From: Nocardioides baculatus
GTDB taxonomy: Bacteria > Actinomycetota > Actinomycetes > Propionibacteriales > Nocardioidaceae
Length of the DNA: 64,000 nucleotides
Reading direction: 5' to 3'
NCBI RefSeq assembly: GCF_016735675.1
Contig: NZ_JAERSG010000003.1
Coordinates: 248,001-312,000 of the forward strand
The number at the start of each line of letters is the position of its first letter. The first letter of the stretch is position 1. The position numbers and the translations under genes were made by a program. Under the pieces are notes generated by a model. The model did not search any database and was not told the origin of the DNA. It was given only the letters and a program-made list of their open reading frames with translations. Shown here piece by piece: positions 26,745 through 34,210 of the stretch.

Positions 26745-28516
26745 GCGACCTCGCGGGGCAGGTCCGGGTCTCGCGCGCCTCGCGCGTCCTCCTCGCGATG
26801 GCGTCCGTCGCGGTCGCGTTCGCCGCCGCCGACACGTACGTCGTCGTGCTGGCGCTGCCCGACATGATGACCGGCGTCGGGGTGCCGATCGACCAGCTCC
26901 AGCGCGCGGCCCCGATCGTCAGCGGCTTCCTGCTCGGCTACGTCGCGATGCTTCCGCTGATCGGCCGGATCGCCGACCTGCGTGGTCGCGTGCCGGTCCT
27001 CGTCATGGCGCTCGTGCTCTTCGCGCTCGGCTCGCTCATCACCACGCTCGCCTACGACATGCCCAGCATCGTCGCCGGCCGCTTCCTCCAGGGTGTCGGC
27101 GGCGGCGGCCTCGTCCCGGCGACCCTGGCCCTCGTCGCCGACCTCTACCCGGTCCAGCGGCGCGGCATCCCGCTCGGCGTGGTCTCCGCGGTGCAGGAGA
27201 TCGGGTCCGTGCTCGGTCCGCTCTTCGGCGCGGCCGTGCTGGCGGTGTCGGACTGGCGGGCGATCTTCGCGATCAACCTCGCCGTCGGCCTCGTGCTGGC
27301 CGCCGCGATCCGCGCGCTGGCCGGCTCGACATCGGTGGTCGAGGACGCGAGACCACGCCTCCCCGACCTCGTCGGCACCCTCCTCCTGCTCGCCACCCTC
27401 GCCGCCGGCGCGGTCGTCTTCCTGCGTCCCTCCGGACTGATGCGCGACCTCACCTGGGGCCGGCTCTTCATCCCCTTCGCCGGTGACGGTCGCTGGCTCA
27501 CGCCGATCGGCGCGATCACGGTGGCCGCGCTGTCGCTGCTGCTCGCGTGGTGCTGGTTCGCGCCGCGTCCGCTGCTCGACCTGCGCGGCTGGGTCCGCGT
27601 CCTCGTCGACGCCGACCTCGTCGGCGCGCTGCTGCTCGCGCTCGCGCTCGGGGGCGTGATCCTCGCCTTCGCCACCGCCGACCCCAAGGTCGAGGTCTTC
27701 TCGCCGCGCGGGCGCTGGTACCTCCTCGGCGCGGTCGTCGCCGGCGCCGCGTTCACCTGGCACGTGCGCCGCGCCGCCAACCCCCTCGTCCCCCGCGGCG
27801 CGCTGCGTCGTACGCCCGCGTGGGGCGCGCTGCTCGTCAGCTTCTTCGTCGGTGCGGCGCTCATCGCTGCCCTCATCGACATCCCGCTGTTCGCGCGGAC
27901 GACGGTCTACCCCGACGACCAGCTGCCCGCTGCGCTCGTGCTGGTGCGCTTCCTGGTCGCGCTGCCGGTCGGCGCGGTCGCGGGCGGCTACCTGATCCGC
28001 TTCCTCTCCCCCGGAGTCGTCACCGCGATCGGGATGCTGATGGCGGCCACCGGGTTCGTCCTGATGACCCGCTGGGGGCTGACCACGCTCGAGGAGCCGG
28101 TCGCCAACGTCGCCCTGGTCGTCGGCGGGCTCGGCTTCGGCCTGGCGCTCGCGCCGGTCAACGCGGCGCTGCTCGCCTTCACCGACGACGACGTGCACGG
28201 CGTCGCCACCGCGTTCGTCGTCGTCTCCCGGATGGTGGGCATGCTCATCGGCATCTCCGCCCTCACGACGATCGGCCTGCGTCGCTACTACGCCGAGCAG
28301 CAGGCCGTGCCTCCCGTCCAGGAGGTGTGCGACGGCAAGAGCCGGTGCACCGAGTTCTCCGACCTGCTGCGCGTCGCGGGTATCGCCCAGGAGCACGCCG
28401 TCTTCTGGGGCGCCGCCGGGTGCGCGGTCGTCGCCGCCCTCCTCGCGCTGGTGCTCTTCCGCGAGGTCCGGCCCACCCGGCTCGCGACCCGAGACCTCTT
28501 CGCGGGCAACGGCTGA
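26741..28516 (+). CDS. MFS exporter of the P55 type, partner of LprG
   Basis: The 591-residue protein has about 14 membrane helices (DHA2 drug:H+ antiporter class). LPLIGRIADLRGRVPVLV is the loop 2-3 motif and GRFLQGVGGGGLVPATLALV follows. A long extracytoplasmic loop near the C-terminus with VPPVQEVCDGKSRCTEFSD contains two cysteines that could form a disulfide. The gene overlaps lprG by GTGA. In mycobacteria the corresponding P55 exports triacylglycerides together with LprG and affects drug tolerance; the same job is inferred here from the arrangement. Confidence 0.87.
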   Translation: MSDLAGQVRVSRASRVLLAMASVAVAFAAADTYVVVLALPDMMTGVGVPIDQLQRAAPIVSGFLLGYVAMLPLIGRIADLRGRVPVLVMALVLFALGSLITTLAYDMPSIVAGRFLQGVGGGGLVPATLALVADLYPVQRRGIPLGVVSAVQEIGSVLGPLFGAAVLAVSDWRAIFAINLAVGLVLAAAIRALAGSTSVVEDARPRLPDLVGTLLLLATLAAGAVVFLRPSGLMRDLTWGRLFIPFAGDGRWLTPIGAITVAALSLLLAWCWFAPRPLLDLRGWVRVLVDADLVGALLLALALGGVILAFATADPKVEVFSPRGRWYLLGAVVAGAAFTWHVRRAANPLVPRGALRRTPAWGALLVSFFVGAALIAALIDIPLFARTTVYPDDQLPAALVLVRFLVALPVGAVAGGYLIRFLSPGVVTAIGMLMAATGFVLMTRWGLTTLEEPVANVALVVGGLGFGLALAPVNAALLAFTDDDVHGVATAFVVVSRMVGMLIGISALTTIGLRRYYAEQQAVPPVQEVCDGKSRCTEFSDLLRVAGIAQEHAVFWGAAGCAVVAALLALVLFREVRPTRLATRDLFAGNG

Positions 28517-28523
28517 CGCGCGC

Positions 28524-28529
28524 TAACCT
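28524..28529 (+). promoter_or_regulatory. Leaderless -10 box for the carbonic anhydrase gene
   Basis: TAACCT ends 7 bases before the GTG at 28537. Confidence 0.55.
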
Positions 28530-28536
28530 GCGAGCC

Positions 28537-29031
28537 GTGAGCGACTTCGACGACCTGATCGCGGCCAACCAGGACTTCGCCGAGCACTTCGACCTCGGCG
28601 GCTTCGACGGCAAGGCCCACGCCGGCATCGCGCTGGTGACCTGCATGGACTCGCGGATCGACCCGCTGCGGATGCTCGGGCTCAAGCACGGCGACGCCAA
28701 GATCTTCCGCAACCCCGGCGGCCGCGTGACGCCCCAGGCCCTCGAGGCACTGGTGCTCGGCGTGCACCTCCTCAACGTCCAGCGGATCCTGGTCGTCCCG
28801 CACACCCGGTGCGCGATGGCGTCGGCGTCCGAGGCGGACCTGCGCGTCAAGGTCGGCGAGTCCGCCGGCACCGACGCGAGCTGGCAGTCCTTCGGCGTGG
28901 TCACCGACCAGCTCGACCAGCTGCGCCAGGACGTCGCCAAGGTGCGGACGCACCCGCTGATCGGCGACCGCGCCAAGGTCGGCGGCTTCCTCTACGACGT
29001 CGACACCGGGCTGCTCAGCCAGCACGCCTGA
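28537..29031 (+). CDS. Beta-class carbonic anhydrase
   Basis: This 164-residue protein interconverts CO2 and bicarbonate. Zinc ligands are C36, H89 and C92 (CMDSRID and PHTRCAM), and D38-R40 form the conserved catalytic dyad. It is a short beta-CA, similar to the small actinobacterial type with an N-terminal NQDFAEHF. It is probably cytoplasmic, since no signal peptide is present. The gene faces the spermidine-synthase-like gene with 16 bases between stops. The GTG start is supported by a TAACCT box 7 bases upstream. Confidence 0.93.
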   Translation: MSDFDDLIAANQDFAEHFDLGGFDGKAHAGIALVTCMDSRIDPLRMLGLKHGDAKIFRNPGGRVTPQALEALVLGVHLLNVQRILVVPHTRCAMASASEADLRVKVGESAGTDASWQSFGVVTDQLDQLRQDVAKVRTHPLIGDRAKVGGFLYDVDTGLLSQHA

Positions 29032-29047
29032 CCGGGATCGGTCCGCC

Positions 29048-30538
29048 TCAGCTGACGTAGGCCTGCAGCAGCTGGTCCACCGGGGCGTGGTCGTCGGTGA
29101 GCACCTCGGCGTCCCCGACCCAGCTCGCCAGCTGCGGGCCAGTGAGCACGATCCACCCCGTCTCCCGCTCGGTCAGCAGCTCCTGCAGGGCGTCGAGGTC
29201 GACCGGCCGGTCGCTCGCGATCGCCACCAGGTTGCCGCCGCGACCGGGTGCGGGCTCCCCGAGGTCGCCCGGTTCGCCGAGGACGGCGACGTGCTCGAAC
29301 GCCTCCTCCAGCGTGGCGACCTCGGCGCGGGCGAAGGCCAGGTCGCCGTAGTCGATCAGGTTGGCGACGTAGACGCCGTCGTCATCGAGGACCCGCTCGA
29401 TCCCGGCGACCGCCTCCCGCGTCGTCAGGTGCCACGGCACGCTCACGCCGCCGAAGGCGTCGCCGACGACGAGGTCGCGGGTCGCCTCGTCGAGGCGGGC
29501 GAGACCGAGGCGGCCGTCCTCGACGCGCACCTCCGCCACCGCCTCGTCGAGCGCGAGAAGCTGCCGGTCGACGCGCACCACCCCGCCGTCGATCTCCGAG
29601 ACCACGCTGTCCGTGCCCGGTCTGACGGCGGCCAGGTAGCGCGGCAGCGTCAGGCCACCGCCGCCCAGGTGGTAGGCGCGCACCGGGTCGCCCGGAGCGA
29701 ACGCCACGTCGGTGACCGACGCGATGGCGCGCACGTAGGCGAACTCGAGGTGGGTGGGGTCGTCGAGGTCGACGTAGGAGTGGCGCAGCCCGTCCAGCAC
29801 GAGGGTGCGACCCGACTCGCGAGCAGGATCGGCCACGACCTCCGCGCAGTGGTACGTCGTCTCGGCGTCGCACCCGCCCGGCCCCAGCGCGGCCGCGAGC
29901 CCACCGACGACCACCACCGCGGCAGCCGTGCCGGTCCCGCGACCGACCCGCCTGCGCAGCAGCACCTCGACGACGACGGCGCCGAGCACCAGGAGCAGTC
30001 CGAGCGCCAGCAGGATGGTGCTGACCCGCAACCGCGAGACGAGGACGAAGCCCGTCAGGACGGTTCCGGCGATCGCGCCGACGGTCCCGATGCCGGACAA
30101 CCGGCCCACGACCGTGCCCGTCCGGTCGAGGGACTGGAGCTGGAGCTTGGTGACCATCGGTGTCACTGCCGAGAGCAGGGCTCCGGGCACCAGGATCGTC
30201 ACCGCCGCGACGAGCAGCACCGCGCCCGAGCCGGACCCGGTCGCGGCTTCGCCCGTTCCACGGACCACGAACGGGGTCACGGCCACCACCGCACCCGACA
30301 CGCCGAGCAGCGGGGCGAGCACGCGGCGCGGGTCGACGAGGTCGGCATAGGTCCCGCCGGCCCACGAGCCGGCAGCGATGGCGGCGAGCGCGATGCCGAT
30401 CACCATCGTGCTCGTCTCGAGCGTCAGGCCCAGGTAGGGGGCGAGCAGGCGGAGTGCGGTGAGCTCGACCACCAGCACGGCGGCCGACGACAGGAACACC
30501 AACGCCGCGGCCGTCCGCTCCCCCAGGTCCACGCGCAT
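29048..30538 (-). CDS. Fused membrane/spermidine synthase-like protein
   Basis: The 496-residue protein has about 7 membrane helices in the first 225 residues (AAALVFLSSAAVLVVELTAL, LLGVSGAVVAVTPFVV, VPGALLSAVTPMVTK). A soluble spermidine-synthase-like Rossmann domain follows (VRAYHLGGGGLTLPRYLAAV, VSEIDGGVVRVDR, VGDAFGGVSVPWHLTTREAV). The aminopropyl-transfer residues are not clearly conserved, so the enzyme may bind SAM but do another reaction. Databases call such proteins fused MFS/spermidine synthase; no polyamine genes are near. The ATG has a TAGGCT box 7 bases upstream. Confidence 0.85.
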   Translation of the reverse strand: MRVDLGERTAAALVFLSSAAVLVVELTALRLLAPYLGLTLETSTMVIGIALAAIAAGSWAGGTYADLVDPRRVLAPLLGVSGAVVAVTPFVVRGTGEAATGSGSGAVLLVAAVTILVPGALLSAVTPMVTKLQLQSLDRTGTVVGRLSGIGTVGAIAGTVLTGFVLVSRLRVSTILLALGLLLVLGAVVVEVLLRRRVGRGTGTAAAVVVVGGLAAALGPGGCDAETTYHCAEVVADPARESGRTLVLDGLRHSYVDLDDPTHLEFAYVRAIASVTDVAFAPGDPVRAYHLGGGGLTLPRYLAAVRPGTDSVVSEIDGGVVRVDRQLLALDEAVAEVRVEDGRLGLARLDEATRDLVVGDAFGGVSVPWHLTTREAVAGIERVLDDDGVYVANLIDYGDLAFARAEVATLEEAFEHVAVLGEPGDLGEPAPGRGGNLVAIASDRPVDLDALQELLTERETGWIVLTGPQLASWVGDAEVLTDDHAPVDQLLQAYVS

Positions 30539-30545
30539 GGGGGCG

Positions 30546-30551
30546 AGCCTA
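30546..30551 (-). promoter_or_regulatory. Leaderless -10 box for the spermidine-synthase-like gene
   Basis: TAGGCT on the minus strand (30551-30546) ends 7 bases before the ATG at 30538. Confidence 0.5.
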
Positions 30552-30668
30552 GGGGCGCGACAGGAAGCGCGCTGCTGCCGGCAGGTCCAGACCGGACTGT
30601 CGGCGCGTCGCGTCGAGGAGCAGAGTGAGGGGTCCGAACGGGGAGCCACACACGAAGGAGGTGGCGCG

Positions 30669-30920
30669 ATGCCCTTGTTCATGGACGTCCACCACATGGA
30701 TGGAGGCGTCGCCGTCGGCGACGTGGCAGCGGCCCACATGGCCGACCTGCAGGAGCAGTCGCAGCACGGCGTGAACTACCTGAAGTACTGGGTCAACGAG
30801 GCCGAGGGCAGGATCTTCTGCCTGGTCGACGCTCCCGACGCCGAGGCTGCCAACACCGTGCACCGCGAGGCGCACGGCCTGGTGGCGGACGAGATCTACG
30901 AGGTGAGCGAGGGCACCTGA
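30669..30920 (+). CDS. DUF4242 / SCO4226-type nickel-binding protein
   Basis: This 83-residue protein matches the SCO4226 nickel-binding family (DUF4242), a ferredoxin-like fold that often forms dimers. Key residues include MDVHHMDGGV at the N-terminus and GVNYLKYWVNEAEGRIFCLV, with EAANTVHREAHGLVADEIYE at the end. Several histidines (HH, HREAHG) could bind metal. A strong ribosome-binding site AAGGAGGT lies 6-7 bases before the ATG, unusual here, where many genes are leaderless. It faces the aldehyde dehydrogenase gene with 1 base between stops. Confidence 0.85.
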   Translation: MPLFMDVHHMDGGVAVGDVAAAHMADLQEQSQHGVNYLKYWVNEAEGRIFCLVDAPDAEAANTVHREAHGLVADEIYEVSEGT

Positions 30921-30921
30921 C

Positions 30922-32427
30922 TCACCTCAGGGTCTGCTTGCCGCCGTGGAGCAGCGTGATCAGCTGGGCGACCTTGCCGTCGGTCGCCGCGTCGCGGGCG
31001 AACGACGTCAGGTTCATCACCGGGGCGAACTTCTGCCGCGTGATCGCCTTGGCGTACGTGAACTCGCGCAGGCCGTCGGGACCGTGGATCCGGCCGAAGC
31101 CGGACTGACCGACCCCGCCGAAGGGCAGGCCAGGAACCGCGGCGAAGGCGATCACGCTGTTGACCGACGTCATCCCCGAACGGATCCGGCGCGCGATCGA
31201 GAGACCGTTGGCCTTGGAGAACACCGCACCGGCCAGGCCGTACTCGGTGGCGTTGGTGAGGCGGACGGCCTCGTCCATGCTCGCGACGGGGTTGATCGCG
31301 AGGGTGGGACCGAAGGTCTCCTCGGTGATCTCCGTGGAGTCCTCGGGGACGTGGGTCAGGATCGTGGGCTGGACGAACCGCTCCCCCACGGCGTCGGAGC
31401 CGCCGAGCGCGACCTTCGCGCCGCGGGCGATCGCGTCGTCGATGTGGCTCTTGATGACGCCCAGCTGCGACGGCATCGTGATCGGCCCGATCTTGGCGCC
31501 CGAGTCGGACCCGGCGCGCAGGCCGTCGGCCTGGGACAGGATCTCGGTCATGAAGGCGTCGAAGACGTTCTGGTGCACGTAGACGCGCTCGGTGCCGATG
31601 CAGGTCTGCCCGGCGTTGGACATCCCGCCCCACAGGGCCGCCTCGGCCGCCTTGGCGAGGTCGGCGTCCTCGTCGACGATCAGTGAGTCCTTGCCGCCGG
31701 CCTCGATGACGACGGGCGTGAGGTTCTCCGCGCAGGCCGCCATGACCTTCTTGCCTGTCCGGCCGGAGCCGGTGAACGCCAGCTTGTCGATCCTGGCCTT
31801 GCACAGCGCGTTGCCGGTCTCGCCCAGTCCGGTCACCACCTGCAGGACGTCGCGTCCGTGCACCACCTCGCGGAAGGAGTCGGCGAGCCACTGGCCGACA
31901 CCGGGGGTGTACTCGCTGGGCTTGAACACGACGGCGTTGCCAGCGGCCAGGGCGTAGGCGATCGACCCCATCGGCGTGAAGACGGGGTAGTTCCACGGAC
32001 CGATCACGCCGACGACGCCGAGCGGGTGGTAGGCCACGGTGGCCGCCTGGTTGGCCATCAGCAACCCGGACGAGACCTTGCGAGGACCGAGCACCTTCCT
32101 GGCGTTCTTGGCCGCCCACGCGATGTGGTCGACGGCGAGGACGATCTCGAGCTGGGCGTCACCGTGCGGCTTCCCGGTCTCGCGGTGGGAGAGGTCCGCG
32201 AGCTGGGCGATGCGGCGGGTGATGACCGAACGCCACGTGAGGAGGAAGTCCGCACGCTCGTCGAACGACAGGTTCCCCCACCAGTCGACCGCGTCGCGCG
32301 CCCTCGCCACCGCGGCGTCGACCTCGTCCGCGCCCATGACGGGGTGCGTGCCGACCACGTCACCGGTGGCGGGGTCGAGCGAGTCGAAGGTCTCGACGGC
32401 GGCGGTGGGCTCCAGGGTGGCGGTCAT
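30922..32427 (-). CDS. Aldehyde dehydrogenase (succinate-semialdehyde/betaine-aldehyde type)
   Basis: The 501-residue NAD(P)-dependent enzyme oxidises an aldehyde to the acid. GPWNYPVFTPMGS and FTGSGRTGKKV bind the cofactor. The general-base glutamate is in IEAGGKDSLIV and the nucleophilic cysteine in SNAGQTCIG, about residue 285. Overall it resembles actinobacterial succinic semialdehyde dehydrogenases. Its start overlaps the upstream GMC oxidoreductase gene by ATGA, so both are one operon. An alcohol oxidase followed by an aldehyde dehydrogenase is the arrangement for choline to glycine betaine, and that substrate pair is the likely but unproven role. Confidence 0.88.
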   Translation of the reverse strand: MTATLEPTAAVETFDSLDPATGDVVGTHPVMGADEVDAAVARARDAVDWWGNLSFDERADFLLTWRSVITRRIAQLADLSHRETGKPHGDAQLEIVLAVDHIAWAAKNARKVLGPRKVSSGLLMANQAATVAYHPLGVVGVIGPWNYPVFTPMGSIAYALAAGNAVVFKPSEYTPGVGQWLADSFREVVHGRDVLQVVTGLGETGNALCKARIDKLAFTGSGRTGKKVMAACAENLTPVVIEAGGKDSLIVDEDADLAKAAEAALWGGMSNAGQTCIGTERVYVHQNVFDAFMTEILSQADGLRAGSDSGAKIGPITMPSQLGVIKSHIDDAIARGAKVALGGSDAVGERFVQPTILTHVPEDSTEITEETFGPTLAINPVASMDEAVRLTNATEYGLAGAVFSKANGLSIARRIRSGMTSVNSVIAFAAVPGLPFGGVGQSGFGRIHGPDGLREFTYAKAITRQKFAPVMNLTSFARDAATDGKVAQLITLLHGGKQTLR

Positions 32428-34007
32428 CTCGACTCCTTGATGAGGTCGGCGCACTTCTCGCCGATCATGACGGTGGGGGCGTTGGTGTTGCCGCGCGGGA
32501 CCCGCGGCATCACGGAGGCGTCGGCGACCCGGAGGCCCTCGACGCCGTGGACGCGGAGCTCGGGGTCGACGACGCTGCCCTCGACCGTGCCCATCGCGCA
32601 GGTCGCGACCGGGTGGTACAGCGTCTGGCCGAGCCGGCCGATCCCCTCGATGATCTCGTCGTCGGAGGGGTCGGTGGAGGCCGGGATCCAGGGCTCGTCG
32701 ACGTACTTCGCGATCGGTCCCTGGCGCAGGACCTCCAGGGCGGTGCGGAAGCCGCCGATCATCGCCTCGAGGTCCGCGCGGTCGTCGAAGTAGCCCGGGT
32801 CGATCTCGGGGTGCCACGTCGGGTCGGCCGAGCGCAGCTTGACGTGGCCGGAGCTCTGCACGTTGACCAGCGTCACCGCCGTCGTCAGGGCACGGCGTAC
32901 GGGCTCGTGCATGCCGTTGTCGTAGAAGCCGGTCGGCGCGACGTGGAGCTGGATGTCGGGCAGGTCGAGGTCGTCGCGCGAGGCGTAGAACGCTCCCGTC
33001 TCCGCGACGTTGGAGCTCAGCGGGCCCTTGCCGGTCGCCTTCCACTTGACCAGGTTGCCGATGCCGAGCATCTCGGCGACATCGGTCGTGTCCTTGGTGT
33101 AGCTCAGGACGCCGGACACCGGGTGGTCCTGCAGCTTCTGGCCGACGCCCGACGACTCGACGACGACGTCGATGCCCATCTCGCGCAGGTGCGCCCCGGG
33201 GCCGATGCCCGACAGCATCAGCAGCTGCGGGCTGTTGATCGCGCCACCGCTCAGGACGACCTCCGCCTCCGCGCGTACGACGTGGTGCTCGCCGCCGCGG
33301 GTGTAGGCGACCCCGACGGCGCGGGTGCCCTCCATGACGATCCGCGTGACGAAGGCCTCCGTGCGGACGGTGAGGTTGGGCCGCTCCGACGCGGGATGGA
33401 TGTAGGCGTCGGCGACGGACCAGCGGCGACCCCTCTTGCACGTCACCTGGTAGAGCCCGATGCCCTCCTGCTCGGCCCCGTTGAAGTCGTCGTTGCGCTT
33501 GAGCCCGGCGGCGACGCCGGCCTCGATGAACGACGTGCTGAGCTCGTGGTTCCAGGTCCGGTCCTCCACGTGCAGGGGCCCGTCGGTGCCGTGGAAGCGA
33601 CCACCGAGGCGGGTGTTGCCCTCGGCCTTGACGAAGTAGGGCAGGACGTCCTCGAAGCCCCATCCGGTCGCGCCGTAGGCGTCCCGCCACTCGTCGTAGT
33701 CGGCGTGGTTGCCGCGTATGTAGATCATCGCGTTCATCGACGAGCAGCCCCCGAGGGCCTTCATCCGCGGCCAGTAGGCCCGGCGCCCGTCGAGGTGCTT
33801 CTGCGGTGTCGTCTCGTAGTTCCAGTCCCACTTGGTCTTGAACAACATCGAGAACGCGAGCGGCATGTGGATGTTGTCGTCGTCGTCCGCGGGACCTGCC
33901 TCCAGCAGGAGCACGGAGACGTCCGGGTCCTCGGTCAGCCGGGCGGCGACGACGCCCCCTGCGCTGCCCGATCCGATGACGACGTAGTCGAACTTCTCGT
34001 CGGGCAT
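32424..34007 (-). CDS. GMC-family choline dehydrogenase-like oxidoreductase
   Basis: The 527-residue flavoenzyme has the N-terminal dinucleotide motif VIGSGSAGGVVAARL and the GMC signature regions GGCSSMNAMIYIRGNHADYD and GAINSPQLLMLSGIGP. The C-terminus has the catalytic histidine in LYHPVATCAMGT and the second conserved NTNAPTVMIGEK (Asn). It resembles choline dehydrogenase (BetA). GAGAGGGAG lies 4-5 bases before the ATG. A sigma70-like promoter with a palindrome lies about 40 bases upstream. With the downstream aldehyde dehydrogenase it would oxidise an alcohol, perhaps choline, to the acid. No transporter is adjacent. Confidence 0.9.
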   Translation of the reverse strand: MPDEKFDYVVIGSGSAGGVVAARLTEDPDVSVLLLEAGPADDDDNIHMPLAFSMLFKTKWDWNYETTPQKHLDGRRAYWPRMKALGGCSSMNAMIYIRGNHADYDEWRDAYGATGWGFEDVLPYFVKAEGNTRLGGRFHGTDGPLHVEDRTWNHELSTSFIEAGVAAGLKRNDDFNGAEQEGIGLYQVTCKRGRRWSVADAYIHPASERPNLTVRTEAFVTRIVMEGTRAVGVAYTRGGEHHVVRAEAEVVLSGGAINSPQLLMLSGIGPGAHLREMGIDVVVESSGVGQKLQDHPVSGVLSYTKDTTDVAEMLGIGNLVKWKATGKGPLSSNVAETGAFYASRDDLDLPDIQLHVAPTGFYDNGMHEPVRRALTTAVTLVNVQSSGHVKLRSADPTWHPEIDPGYFDDRADLEAMIGGFRTALEVLRQGPIAKYVDEPWIPASTDPSDDEIIEGIGRLGQTLYHPVATCAMGTVEGSVVDPELRVHGVEGLRVADASVMPRVPRGNTNAPTVMIGEKCADLIKESR

Positions 34008-34042
34008 GTGCTCCCTCTCGACCAGCTGTGACGCGGGCCACA

Positions 34043-34079
34043 AACCTAGGACGACGGGGACCGCGACACAAGCAGTGTC
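34043..34079 (-). promoter_or_regulatory. Sigma70-type promoter with palindrome for the GMC/ALDH operon
   Basis: On the minus strand -35 TTGTGT (34071-34066) and -10 TAGGTT (34048-34043) are separated by exactly 17 bases, giving a leader of about 30 bases. GACAC (34065-34069) and GTGTC (34075-34079) form an inverted repeat that overlaps the -35 box and could be a repressor site. No regulator gene is adjacent. Confidence 0.65.
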
Positions 34080-34143
34080 ACGGTCCCCCGGGCCCCGGAT
34101 GGAGGACGCGTCAAACGTGCGTGATCGCAAGGCGGAGGAGGAA

Positions 34144-34171
34144 GCGCGATCTTGGAGCGAAGCGATCGCGC
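34144..34171 (-). terminator. Hairpin downstream of parE
   Basis: GCGCGATC (34144-34151) and GATCGCGC (34164-34171) are a perfect 8-base inverted repeat with a 12-base loop, 40 bases after the parE stop. There is no T tract. The remaining sequence at 34080-34210 shows no gene. Confidence 0.45.
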
Positions 34172-34210
34172 GACGACGACAACGCAGCGAGCGCGTGCGT
34201 TTCACGCGTC

